Shown in pieces: positions 1 through 5,986 of a DNA stretch of 13,080 nucleotides. Both the position numbers and the translations under genes were made by a program. Source of the stretch: RBG-16-64-43 sp035288225 (GTDB lineage: Bacteria; Chloroflexota; Anaerolineae; Anaerolineales; RBG-16-64-43); assembly GCA_035288225.1 (NCBI GenBank), contig DATEAT010000107.1, positions 1-13,080 on the forward strand. Reading direction: 5' to 3'. The notes beneath the pieces are model-generated. The model had not been told where the DNA came from, searched no databases, and was given only the letters and a program-made list of their open reading frames with translations. Each line of letters starts with the position of its first letter. Positions within the stretch are counted from its first letter, which is position 1.

Positions 1-1037
1 AGGGCCTGGCCGACCTGATCCGCGAGTCGCTAGGCGTGCGCATCACGACCCTGGTGATCGGTATTGTGCTGGTGGCCAATCTCGCCAACACGGTGAGCGA
101 GTTCGCCGGGGTCGCGGCCAGCATGGAGATCTTCGGCATCAGCAAGTACATTTCCGTGCCGCTGGTGGCCGTCGGGGTGTGGTTGCTGGTGGTGATGGGG
201 AACTACAAGGCCGTCGAGCGTATCTTCCTGGTGGCCAGCGCCGTCTACCTGGCCTACGTGGCCTCGGGCATTCTCGCCAACCCGCCCTGGGCAGAAGTCG
301 CCCAGGCCTTTGTGACGCCCAGTTTTCACTTGGATGCCGGTTACGTGACGATCTTCGTCACGGCCATCGGCACAACCATCGCTCCGTGGATGCAGTTCTA
401 CCAGCAGGCCTCGATCGTCGACAAAGGCTTGCAGCCCTCCGACTATGCCTACGAGCGACTGGATGTCATCCTCGGCTCGCTGTTTGCGGTGTTCGTCGCC
501 GGTTTCATCATCATCGCCTGTGCGGCGACGCTCTTCGCCAATGGCGTGCGCATCGAAACCGCCAAGGATGCGGCCCTGGCCCTCGGGCCATTGGCCGGCC
601 GCTATGCCTCCACGCTCTTTGCTCTGGGGCTGCTCAACGCCTCAGTGTTTTCGGCCGCCATCCTGCCGCTCTCAACCGCTTACGTGGTGTGTGAAGCCTT
701 CGGCTGGGAGAAAGGCGTGAACCGCAGCATGCGCGAAGCCCCGGTCTTCTTCGCGGTCTACACCGCGCTGATCGTACTGGGCGCGGGCATCATCCTGCTG
801 CCAATACGCTCGCTGGTGCAGGCCATGCTGGCCAGCCAGACTCTCAACGGCGTGTTGCTGCCCTTCGTGCTGATTGTGATGCTGCGCCTGATCAACGACC
901 GGCGGGTGATGGGCACGTTCGTCAACGGGCGGGTGGCGAATGGGCTGGCCTGGACCGTCGTCGTCCTGCTCATCGGGCTGACGGTCCTCCTCGTGATCAC
1001 CAGCGTGTTCCCCGGCGCGCTGGGCGGCGCGGGGTAA
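1..1037 (+). CDS. NRAMP/SLC11-family divalent metal transporter, 5'-truncated by window edge
   Basis: This is the C-terminal part of a polytopic inner-membrane cation transporter of the NRAMP (SLC11, MntH-like) family. The frame is open to the left edge (first full codon at 3), so the GTG at 36 is an internal codon and TM1 with its DPGN motif lies outside the window. Counting from that GTG, hydrophobic helices fall near residues 1-20, 40-58, 63-80, 102-120, 147-170, 190-215, 238-258, 268-285 and 308-328. The family signature around TM6 is residues 112-131 (G-T-T-I-A-P-W-M-Q-F-Y-Q-Q, then A-S-I-V-D-K-G). Classical NRAMPs have A-x-x-M-P-H here, with the methionine coordinating the transition metal. 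This protein has T-x-x-A-P-W, so the ligand methionine is alanine. That resembles the divergent NRAMP-related branch, some of whose members carry Mg2+. Family membership is well supported; the substrate is inference. It ends with TAA at 1035-1037. Confidence 0.9.
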   Translation, partial: GLADLIRESLGVRITTLVIGIVLVANLANTVSEFAGVAASMEIFGISKYISVPLVAVGVWLLVVMGNYKAVERIFLVASAVYLAYVASGILANPPWAEVAQAFVTPSFHLDAGYVTIFVTAIGTTIAPWMQFYQQASIVDKGLQPSDYAYERLDVILGSLFAVFVAGFIIIACAATLFANGVRIETAKDAALALGPLAGRYASTLFALGLLNASVFSAAILPLSTAYVVCEAFGWEKGVNRSMREAPVFFAVYTALIVLGAGIILLPIRSLVQAMLASQTLNGVLLPFVLIVMLRLINDRRVMGTFVNGRVANGLAWTVVVLLIGLTVLLVITSVFPGALGGAG

Positions 1038-1154
1038 ATCGCACTTGGCCCGATACCCTCACGGACCGCGCACCCGCACGAATCAAGGGACGGCGGGTCG
1101 CCAGCCGCGCCAGGACGGCCAGTCCTGTGGTGCGCTGCCGCTCGAGGGTCGCGC

Positions 1155-1170
1155 CGGAGGGTACCCTCCG
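1155..1170. repeat. Perfect 16-bp palindrome upstream of hicBA
   Basis: The sequence CGGAGGGTACCCTCCG reads the same on both strands with no spacer. It lies 115-130 bp upstream of hicB. It could be an operator half of the hicBA promoter region or a transcript hairpin after the transporter gene. There is no T-tract to make it a terminator. Confidence 0.5.
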
Positions 1171-1203
1171 CCCTCACTCCGGGAGGCGCATTCGCGCAAC
1201 GAT

Positions 1204-1215
1204 CCGCCATGGCGG
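1204..1215. repeat. Perfect 12-bp palindrome upstream of hicBA
   Basis: CCGCCATGGCGG is a spacer-free palindrome whose centre is about 47 bp downstream of the centre of the 16-bp palindrome. A regulatory role for hicBA is possible but rests only on position. Confidence 0.4.
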
Positions 1216-1270
1216 AGGTTGTCGTACCCCATGAACACACTCAGGCCCGCCGCAAGAAACCGGTGGGCAC

Positions 1271-1277
1271 AAGGAGG
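1271..1277 (+). promoter_or_regulatory. Ribosome binding site deciding the hicB start
   Basis: AAGGAGG is a near-perfect Shine-Dalgarno sequence. It leaves 7 nt to the GTG at 1285 and 4 nt to the adjacent in-frame GTG at 1282. It argues against the upstream in-frame ATG at 1231. Confidence 0.75.
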
Positions 1278-1284
1278 CAGAGTG

Positions 1285-1509
1285 GTGCGCCAGCTCAAGA
1301 TCATCGTGGAAAAGCATCCCGACGGATATGTGGCCTATCCGCTGGGACTTAAAGGAGTCGTCGTGGGGCAGGGTGACAGCTACGAACAGGTGCTGGCGGA
1401 CGTGAAGTCGGCTCTCCGCTTCCATATCGAGACGTTCGGGCAGGATGCGCTGCGCGGGGCCGAAGAGGTCATCGAGGCCTTTGTGGCTGAGGCAGGAATT
1501 GGTTTGTGA
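1285..1509 (+). CDS. hicB: HicB-family antitoxin (type II TA)
   Basis: A 74-residue protein starting at GTG 1285 (GTG 1282 is the alternative), placed by the Shine-Dalgarno at 1271-1277. The core, with D-G-Y-V-A-Y-P near residue 13 followed by G-L-K-G-V-V-V-G-Q-G-D-S-Y-E-Q, matches the small HicB partial RNase-H-like fold that binds and neutralises HicA. It ends soon after this core, so no C-terminal HTH or ribbon-helix-helix DNA-binding domain is present. HicBs with such a domain autoregulate; this short form may need another regulator or act only by protein binding. The stop overlaps the toxin start by 4 nt (GTGA at 1506-1509), giving translational coupling. The antitoxin-first order is reversed relative to the classical E. 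coli hicAB. The module looks intact. Confidence 0.82.
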   Translation: MRQLKIIVEKHPDGYVAYPLGLKGVVVGQGDSYEQVLADVKSALRFHIETFGQDALRGAEEVIEAFVAEAGIGL

Positions 1510-1745
1510 CACAAAGGTTTCCGGTTGATGCACCCATACGCGATGTCCTCCGGGCCCTGCAAGGGCTCGGTTTTATCATTACCCGGGAGGGCAATCACCT
1601 TTCACTCGTGCGAGAGAATGCCGTCGGCTCGCAGACAATGATGACGATCCCAAACCAGCGCACCCTCAAGAGCTCCACTCTGCGTACCCTCCTCACCCAG
1701 GCACGCATTCGCCGCGAGGACTCCCTGAAGCAGTATCACCGCTGA
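1506..1745 (+). CDS. hicA: HicA-family mRNA interferase toxin (type II TA)
   Basis: A 79-residue basic protein starting at GTG 1506, overlapping the antitoxin stop. HicA toxins are small double-stranded-RNA-binding-like ribonucleases that cleave mRNA using one conserved histidine. Here residues 20-33 (G-L-G-F, then R-E-G-N-H-L-S-L) carry it as His31. The C-terminal half has the usual pattern: an I-P-N-Q-R turn, L-K-S-S-T-L-R-T-L-L, then R-I-R-R-E-D-S-L. Length and motifs are complete and the frame is undisturbed, so toxin activity is plausible. Expression should be coupled to hicB. The only alternative would be a catalytically silent HicA-like protein; nothing in the sequence argues for that. 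Confidence 0.82.
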   Translation: MTQRFPVDAPIRDVLRALQGLGFIITREGNHLSLVRENAVGSQTMMTIPNQRTLKSSTLRTLLTQARIRREDSLKQYHR

Positions 1746-1746
1746 A

Positions 1747-1769
1747 GGCCGATGGGCAGGCCATCGGCC
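1747..1769 (+). terminator. Hairpin immediately after hicA, possible terminator without T-tract
   Basis: A perfect 9-bp inverted repeat, GGCCGATGG and CCATCGGCC, with a 5-nt loop starts 2 nt after the hicA stop codon. It would form a strong RNA hairpin at the end of the hicBA transcript. No run of T follows, so it may act as a weak or factor-assisted terminator or as a 3' stabiliser. Confidence 0.55.
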
Positions 1770-2074
1770 GCGATACCTCGACGTGCCTGCCTCGATGTGA
1801 AGCCAGATGGGGCACCGGCCCTCGTTGCGGTCGACGCGGCTTCCGCCGCGACGGGGAACGCGCACTTGCCCGCCATGCGCTCATCCATAGAGCTGAAAGA
1901 CCCGAGCGGCCATCTTGACAGGCTGCAGGAGCACCTCGACTCAGTCCCGCAGTAGGGTTGGCTGGTACGAGGCAAGAGAAGAGTGCAAAGAGTTGTTGCC
2001 TTTGCCTCGGGAGATCAGTTGGCCGCCAAACCGCCACGCCAATCCGCTGACACAGCATCGAACTGGAGGCCAGA
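1770..2074. other. Intergenic region between hicBA and the RHH/mazF remnant
   Basis: About 300 bp with no recognisable gene. Short open frames exist on both strands but lack family resemblance and good ribosome binding sites. An 8-bp inverted repeat (CGAGGCAA at 1968-1975, TTGCCTCG at 2002-2009) lies 65-107 bp before the next gene and could be part of its promoter region. The other stretches show no clear structure. Confidence 0.5.
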
Positions 2075-2314
2075 ATGACCACCGAAAAGGTCGCCACCCC
2101 CATCGACCGGCAGGTGCTCAAGCGCCTAGATCGCCTTGTCGCCGAGAAGCTCTTCCCGAATCGGAGCCGTGCCATCCAAGAGGCCGTTGAAGAGCAGCCA
2201 TCCCGATTGGATCACACGCGCCTGGCGCGTGAGGCGGGGAAGGTTGACAGGCGCTGCGAACAGAAGCCAGCAGGTGAGGGGTTGGCCGGGGAGGCCCAAG
2301 GGCCCGAATCCTAA
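2075..2314 (+). CDS. Ribbon-helix-helix (CopG/MazE-like) antitoxin, probably degenerating
   Basis: A 79-residue protein starting at ATG 2075 with GGAGG at 2065-2069. The N-terminus (K-V-A-T-P-I-D, then Q-V-L-K-R-L-D-R-L-V) and the segment F-P-N-R-S-R-A-I-Q-E-A-V-E-E are a classic ribbon-helix-helix domain of the type partnered with MazF/PemK toxins. The arrangement beta strand, helix, N-R-S-R turn, helix is complete. The tail should grip the toxin, but it departs from what I expect of the family: it ends G-P-E-S, not the usual acidic W-P-E-Y-like end. A proline at residue 9 falls inside the DNA-contacting strand. Both suggest relaxed selection, in line with the damaged toxin that follows. It may still fold, dimerise and bind DNA. 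Confidence 0.75.
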   Translation: MTTEKVATPIDRQVLKRLDRLVAEKLFPNRSRAIQEAVEEQPSRLDHTRLAREAGKVDRRCEQKPAGEGLAGEAQGPES

Positions 2315-2640
2315 GCGGCGACATCCTCTGGGCGCACCCGAACTCAGTTGGAGGGCATGCACAGGCCGGTCAGCGGCCGGTTGTCGTATTGAGCCTCGAT
2401 GTTTTCAATGAGCGATCCGGCACGGTCATCGCCATGGCCATCACCAGCCAAGAGCAGCGTGCCGGGTTCCCATGGATGCTCGAGCTGCCTTCACAACTTG
2501 GGCTCGGAAAGCGCTCGTGGGTGAAGATCAGCCAGGTCCGCACTCTGTCCACGGAGCGACCGGGCAAGAAGATCGGCCGCGCAACACCTGAGTTGCTCGG
2601 CCAGGTTGTTGAAGGACTAAACGAAATCATCGCTGCTTAA
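2308..2640 (+). pseudogene. mazF: MazF/PemK-type toxin lacking a start codon
   Basis: The frame from about 2308 to the TAA at 2638-2640 encodes a full-length MazF-like protein: G-D-I-L-W-A at the front, Q-R-P-V-V-V-L-S in the first beta strands, then D-V-F-N-E-R-S-G-T-V-I-A-M-A-I-T-S-Q, K-R-S-W-V-K-I-S-Q and the C-terminal helix V-V-E-G-L-N-E-I-I. MazF enzymes cut mRNA at short motifs. The frame is closed by TGA at 2275-2277. From there no ATG, GTG, TTG or CTG occurs until TTG 2389, which is inside the fold and would drop the first strand and the catalytic loop. The expected start position, overlapping the antitoxin stop, reads ATC-CTA-AGC. The usual G-x-E-Q-A-G loop reads G-H-A-Q-A-G, so the position of the catalytic glutamate (E24 in E. 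coli MazF) appears to be alanine. I read this as an inactivated toxin. Initiation at a non-canonical codon is the alternative. Confidence 0.75.
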
Positions 2641-3395
2641 TCCCTTCCATGAGAAGGCCGTGGTCCTCAAGGGTCGACGTGGCGACCCCGTCTGCCCATG
2701 CTCAAGTGGCAACCCATTCGCCTCACCTCCATTCGCACTGGGTGAGGGCTCAAGCGGTGAGCCGCAGTGGCCCGAACGGGGCGTTGGCTGGCGACACGGG
2801 TCAGGCGGTCGTTGTGGTCCTTGCCCTACGATGTTGGTGGGGCACCTCCTTGTGGGTCCCGGGTACGGTGTGGTCACGCTGAGCAAGCTGCCATTCCTCG
2901 CTATCGGCAAGGAGAAGCGCCAGGAGGAGGTCGAGGTGGATGGACAACCACTCCTCGGAATCCGGCGCACGGCAATTGCAACATTCGATTGCGTACTGCG
3001 CTGCTGACGCCTGCTCCACGTCGGTTCCGGTCCGGGGCAAAGAAAAAGCCCCAGGCAGGGCAGGGGCTCGACAAAGGGAAGCAGATTGTCAGCCGTTGAT
3101 TCCGGCTCGGTCCCTATGTATGGTTTTTTGTGGCGCGCCCTTTGTGTATTTCGGTTGCCTGGGACCCTCAGGGGGTCTTGACCGAGGCACCGCCGCCACT
3201 GGGATTGCTGGATGGGATCCTGATGCGGACGTGTTGTTTGCAGCTGATCTATTGGTCGGCCCGGCCCATGCGCCCTGCCTTTTCTAGGTTGTGTGTCTGC
3301 CGGGTGTCGGAGACTATGCAACTGCAGATCAGAGCATGGGACTTGTCAAGTAGCAACCAGAACGCACCTTGAGCGAAGGGGTCAGGGATTGGCGG
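2641..3395. other. 755-bp region without a recognisable gene
   Basis: No frame in this stretch resembles a protein family I know. Overlapping open frames on both strands (up to 234 codons on the minus strand at 2617-3321) are rich in Pro, Arg, Gly and Ser, as GC-rich shadow frames are. A plus-strand frame ending at 3007 has a more protein-like tail (residues L-S-K-L-P-F-L-A-I-G-K-E-K-R) but no identifiable domain. The clearest element is an intrinsic terminator facing left at 3041-3068. A small AGCCG/CGGCT stem lies at 3091-3107. The region may hold remains of a decayed gene or a leader of the minus-strand transcript. Confidence 0.5.
3041..3068 (-). terminator. Rho-independent terminator on the minus strand
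   Basis: Read on the minus strand, AGCCCC, a 10-nt loop and GGGGCT are followed directly by TTTTTCT. This is the standard GC stem plus U-tract. It would stop transcripts coming leftward from the abiEi-abiEii operon, whose last stop codon is about 330 nt upstream. That gives the operon a long 3' untranslated stretch, or hints at a lost third gene. Confidence 0.7.
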
Positions 3396-4325
3396 CTACG
3401 AAGCGACCCAGGGGCCGCCGGGGTTCCAGTCTGCGTCAAGTGTGTTGCCGGACTCTGCCGCCTGAAGCGGGGGAAGGAGAAATCTCCGCAAATCGACGAG
3501 GAGATTTAGGAAGTTGGCGGGAATCGCCTTGGACTGGGGGAACGAGGCAAGAAGCGCTTGCCATTCGCGCTGTTTTTCTTGGGCGAATTGATCTGAAAAG
3601 GAGGAGGGCGAAGTGTCTGGCATAAGGGTTCTGCGGGCTCGGAATGTGCTGACCATCGCGGCAGTGAGGTCGACGCCGCTGACATGAAGAATTTGGGAAA
3701 TGAGCCAGGTGTCGTAGAAGTCCTTGAGGCGGCTATTGATCATTCCGAGAGAGACCATCGCATGGACCTTCTCCGCGACGACTGTCACGTGAGAGCATCC
3801 CCTCAAGCGCGGTGCTGGCATGCCAAGAAGGGGGGGATAGTCGACGAAGGCCGTCGGCAGATTGGTTTCGGCGGCGAAGTTGATGTCGATTTGCATCGGA
3901 ATCTTGGCGGCACCAAGAGAGGCGGAAAAACGCACCCGGATTCCGGGCGGAGTGGCATTGGCAATAATGTGCTGAACAAGGACGGAGTCGGGGTGGAATG
4001 TCAGGCCATCGGGATCTACCGGCTGGGCGCAGATCTCCTTGAGGATATCCTCGAGATCGGAATCCGAGATGGCCGCAGAGGCTTGGAGGTCGATGTCCCG
4101 GGTGGGTCTTTGGAGGGGGATACCCCAGGCAAGTAGCACCTGCCCACCCTTGAGAACGAAATGGCGAGCATGGTGGGATTGCGAGAGGCGGAACAGGAAT
4201 CGTTCAATTGCATAGTACTCAAGGATCTCTTGGAATGGTCGACCTCTCTTCTTGGCAAGAGTAGCCAGGCGATCGTGAACGGAGGCGGGCAGGTTCTTGA
4301 TAGGTTTGCTGGGGGAGGTCTTCAT
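3396..4325 (-). CDS. abiEii: AbiEii/AbiGii-family nucleotidyltransferase toxin
   Basis: A 309-residue protein of the DNA-polymerase-beta-like nucleotidyltransferase superfamily. AbiEii toxins are NTP-dependent transferases; a related toxin modifies tRNA acceptor ends. The toxin was first known from abortive phage infection. All family motifs are visible. Residues 58-61 are L-K-G-G. Residues 73-80 are R-P-T-R-D-I-D-L, with Asp77 and Asp79 as metal ligands. The third acidic strand is Q-I-D-I-N-F with Asp147. The distal motif is A-E-K-V-H-A at 184-189, with R-L-K-D-F-Y-D at 199-205. The start ATG overlaps the AbiEi stop as ATGA at 4322-4325, so the toxin should be translationally coupled to its antitoxin. 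The frame is intact at family-typical length. Base use is less GC-rich than the core genes to the right, consistent with horizontal arrival. Confidence 0.9.
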   Translation of the reverse strand: MKTSPSKPIKNLPASVHDRLATLAKKRGRPFQEILEYYAIERFLFRLSQSHHARHFVLKGGQVLLAWGIPLQRPTRDIDLQASAAISDSDLEDILKEICAQPVDPDGLTFHPDSVLVQHIIANATPPGIRVRFSASLGAAKIPMQIDINFAAETNLPTAFVDYPPLLGMPAPRLRGCSHVTVVAEKVHAMVSLGMINSRLKDFYDTWLISQILHVSGVDLTAAMVSTFRARRTLMPDTSPSSFSDQFAQEKQREWQALLASFPQSKAIPANFLNLLVDLRRFLLPPLQAAESGNTLDADWNPGGPWVAS

Positions 4326-4930
4326 GCGAGGGCCCGCACGTATGGCCTCATCACGTTGAGGACTCGCGTGATTTCTGCATAATGTAGGAGTTTGTCGAAG
4401 TCATGATCTGGGAGACGTATGTAGTCTTTTAGGGCTTCGAGTGCAATGTCCGGGCCGATCTCGTTTCGGAATTTGAAGCAGTCTGCGATGGTCTTCTCAC
4501 GATTGTAGACGGGCACGGGGATGCCATCGAGGAGATGTTTTTGTATCCCCGCGGAGTATGGTCTTGGAGAGAGCCAGAAGATCTTGAGCGGTGGATGGAT
4601 GATGCGCGGTTTCTTCGTGTCGCTGGGCAGGGCAATGTAGACCTTGTGGGGTATCTGTGTCGTCAGGTTGTGGATCGCCAGTGCCGATAGGAGACAGATC
4701 ACAGCCGATGGGATGCGCAGTGCGACTTGGATGAGGTCGGGATTGGCGAGAGGCGAGAGGTTGGCTAGACGGTAGATACCTCTGGCTTCGCGGACGATGA
4801 GGCCCTTCTCAAGCATCTCGGCAAGTGTTTTCTGGTCCACGCCAAGCCTGATTGATTGAGCGGTTCTTAGTATCCCGTTGTTTTGGCTGAATACTTGGAT
4901 GGCCTTTTCAAACCTTCTTGGGATTGTCAT
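4322..4930 (-). CDS. abiEi: AbiEi-family antitoxin and transcriptional repressor
   Basis: A 202-residue protein starting at ATG 4930 with GAGGT at 4938-4942 (read on the minus strand). The N-terminal 60 residues form a winged-helix domain: G-I-L-R-T-A-Q-S-I-R-L-G-V near 19-31, then a second helix leading into K-G-L-I-V-R-E-A-R-G-I-Y-R-L. The remainder has AbiEi-type features: S-A-L-A-I-H-N-L-T-T-Q-I-P at about 82-94, K-V-Y-I-A-L-P, and R-E-K-T-I-A-D-C-F-K at about 144-153. Family knowledge: AbiEi antitoxins repress their own promoter by binding inverted repeats and neutralise AbiEii in a type IV manner, without tight protein contact. A perfect inverted repeat in its promoter fits autoregulation. 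The gene is first in the operon and looks functional. Confidence 0.88.
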   Translation of the reverse strand: MTIPRRFEKAIQVFSQNNGILRTAQSIRLGVDQKTLAEMLEKGLIVREARGIYRLANLSPLANPDLIQVALRIPSAVICLLSALAIHNLTTQIPHKVYIALPSDTKKPRIIHPPLKIFWLSPRPYSAGIQKHLLDGIPVPVYNREKTIADCFKFRNEIGPDIALEALKDYIRLPDHDFDKLLHYAEITRVLNVMRPYVRALA

Positions 4931-4959
4931 GGATTTACCTCAGATTTGTTTGCTGACGC

Positions 4960-4989
4960 ATGTTACCACAAAATTACTGTACTTGTGAA
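4960..4989 (-). promoter_or_regulatory. Putative promoter of the abiEi-abiEii operon
   Basis: On the minus strand, TTCACA (4984-4989) and TAACAT (4960-4965) are separated by 18 nt and resemble a sigma-70 -35/-10 pair (5/6 and 4/6 matches). Transcription would begin near 4953, about 23 nt before the abiEi ATG. One arm of the 19-bp inverted repeat fills most of the space between the two hexamers, so a bound repressor would block RNA polymerase. Confidence 0.5.
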
Positions 4990-5009
4990 TAAGTACAGTA
5001 ATTTTGTGG
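4966..5009. promoter_or_regulatory. Perfect 19-bp inverted repeat, likely AbiEi operator
   Basis: The left arm 4966-4984 (CCACAAAATTACTGTACTT) and the right arm 4991-5009 are exact reverse complements, separated by the 6-nt spacer GTGAAT. The element is AT-rich and ends 36 nt upstream of the abiEi start codon. Its length, perfection and position match the inverted-repeat operators known for AbiEi autorepressors. In RNA it could also fold into a long hairpin, but no T-tract follows. Confidence 0.75.
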
Positions 5010-5069
5010 AAAGCCGTGCAAAGGACCCCCCCAAATAAGACAGGAGGAGCCCTAATAGGTTTCGACCGT

Positions 5070-5101
5070 CATCTCCTGATGTATCTATACATCAGGAGAT
5101 G
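5070..5101. repeat. Perfect 14-bp inverted repeat with 4-nt loop
   Basis: CATCTCCTGATGTA (5070-5083) and its exact complement (5088-5101) flank TCTA. It lies 67 nt before the start of the divergent AbiEi-like pseudogene and about 60 nt from the 19-bp operator, but does not share its sequence. By position it may be the surviving operator of the decayed locus. A transposon end is less likely because no partner copy is seen in the window. Confidence 0.6.
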
Positions 5102-5167
5102 CCAGTGTAAGGTGGTCACGCCGTAACCTCGGAGGAAGTTGCGCACCCTCCGGTGCCGAGGTCGGAG

Positions 5168-5742
5168 ATGAAACGATCCCGCTTGGCTGCGGCAAGAAGA
5201 CAAATCTTGGACCTGTTTGATGCATCCCAGCAGAGAGTCTTCAAGCGGCCCGAACTCGCACGGCTCTTTGTTGATCAACACAGGGATCGCGACGTCAGTG
5301 GGTGCTGACTCCTTCATTGAATTCATGCTCCGGAAGACGTTCTTCATGTTGAATGGCACGTATACCGGACAGTACCCAGTGGTCGAGAGAACGGCCCAAT
5401 GGGGACGCGCAATTCGCCTGACCCGTGTTGAAAGGACATTGCTTGACTTGCCTGTGCGGCCTATGTATTTGGGAGGAGTGCAAGGTGCTGAACGCATGCA
5501 GACTGGCAAGAGGGAAGTTCTCCGTAGCCGTCTTGGCGGAAACTATCACGAGAGACAACTACATCTATCCGTACCACCAAGCTGTGGGGTTCTATCTTGA
5601 AAGGGCGGTCGTATACGATGAGGACTGCCCGAGCAGCTTCCGGAGTGAACCGATGAACTACAACTTCTACCTGACTCATCGCATGGGGACGACCGCTTAC
5701 TCACCTAGGTGGAGGCTATTCCATCCTGCGGGTCTGCGATGA
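5168..5742 (+). pseudogene. AbiEi-like antitoxin pseudogene (two frameshifts, internal deletion)
   Basis: Three consecutive fragments in three frames together resemble one antitoxin of a different AbiEi subgroup. Fragment 1 (5168-5308, ATG with GAGG at 5158-5161) is a winged-helix start: Q-I-L-D-L-F-D-A, then V-F-K-R-P-E-L-A-R-L-F. Fragment 2 (about 5298-5480) reads A-D-S-F-I-E-F-M-L, then Y-T-G-Q-Y-P and the signature R-L-T-R-V-E-R-T-L-L-D followed by V-R-P-M-Y-L-G-G-V. Fragment 3 (about 5485-5742) reads V-L-N-A, L-A-R-G-K-F-S-V, Y-P-Y-H-Q-A-V-G-F-Y-L-E-R and ends W-R-L-F-H-P-A-G-L-R. The central part expected between the wing and the signature segment is missing, by my estimate 80-100 residues. 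No AbiEii toxin follows; only a 12-codon frame overlaps the stop (ATG 5742). Recognition of the C-terminal signatures is good; the exact subgroup is less certain. Confidence 0.75.
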
Positions 5743-5986
5743 TGGTGAAGCATCGGCAGCCCGTGTCATCGGCTGCATGACGCTCTGTCGGGGATGTGCG
5801 CTAGCAGGAATGAGGGCAGGATATGGTAGACGATGCGGGGACATGGGGTGGTCTTTGAGTCAGATAAGCTCTCTTCGGCTCGGTGCGTGATGTAGAGCAA
5901 TCGGCTACCGGCGAATGTCGCATCGGCAAGGGGCGATTGCGCGCATCGCTGGTGGGAACGAGAGGTTAGAAGGTGTCGGGGGAGAC
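5743..5986. other. Intergenic region between the AbiEi-like pseudogene and the Phd antitoxin
   Basis: About 240 bp without a supported gene. It is where the toxin partner of the AbiEi-like gene would be expected, but I see no nucleotidyltransferase motifs in any frame. It probably contains scar sequence from that deletion and the promoter of the next gene. Confidence 0.45.

Larger units (their letters stand above)
1038..1284. other. Intergenic region between transporter and hicB, GC-rich, two perfect palindromes
   Basis: About 250 bp without a supported gene. An open frame continues upstream of hicB to 1045, and an in-frame ATG lies at 1231. The strong ribosome binding site is further downstream at 1271-1277, so this part is not annotated as coding. 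Two perfect palindromes (1155-1170 and 1204-1215) are the only organised structure I see. No convincing -35/-10 pair stands out. Confidence 0.5.

Noticed and set aside
1231..1284. ATG 1231 as the hicB start (18 extra residues)
   Set aside because: The strong Shine-Dalgarno at 1271-1277 serves the GTGs at 1282/1285, and the extra residues do not resemble HicB.
1752..1955. Short plus-strand frame after hicA (67 codons)
   Set aside because: It starts inside the hicA 3' hairpin, has no ribosome binding site and no family resemblance.
2617..3321. Minus-strand open frame of 234 codons in the gene-poor stretch
   Set aside because: It is rich in Pro, Arg, Ser and Gln with no recognisable domain, runs into the end of the mazF remnant, and contains the leftward terminator inside it. 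Not supported as a gene.
4966..5101. The two perfect inverted repeats as insertion-sequence ends or a CRISPR-like repeat pair
   Set aside because: Their sequences differ, each is a self-contained dyad, there is no transposase between or near them, and no spacer-repeat periodicity occurs.
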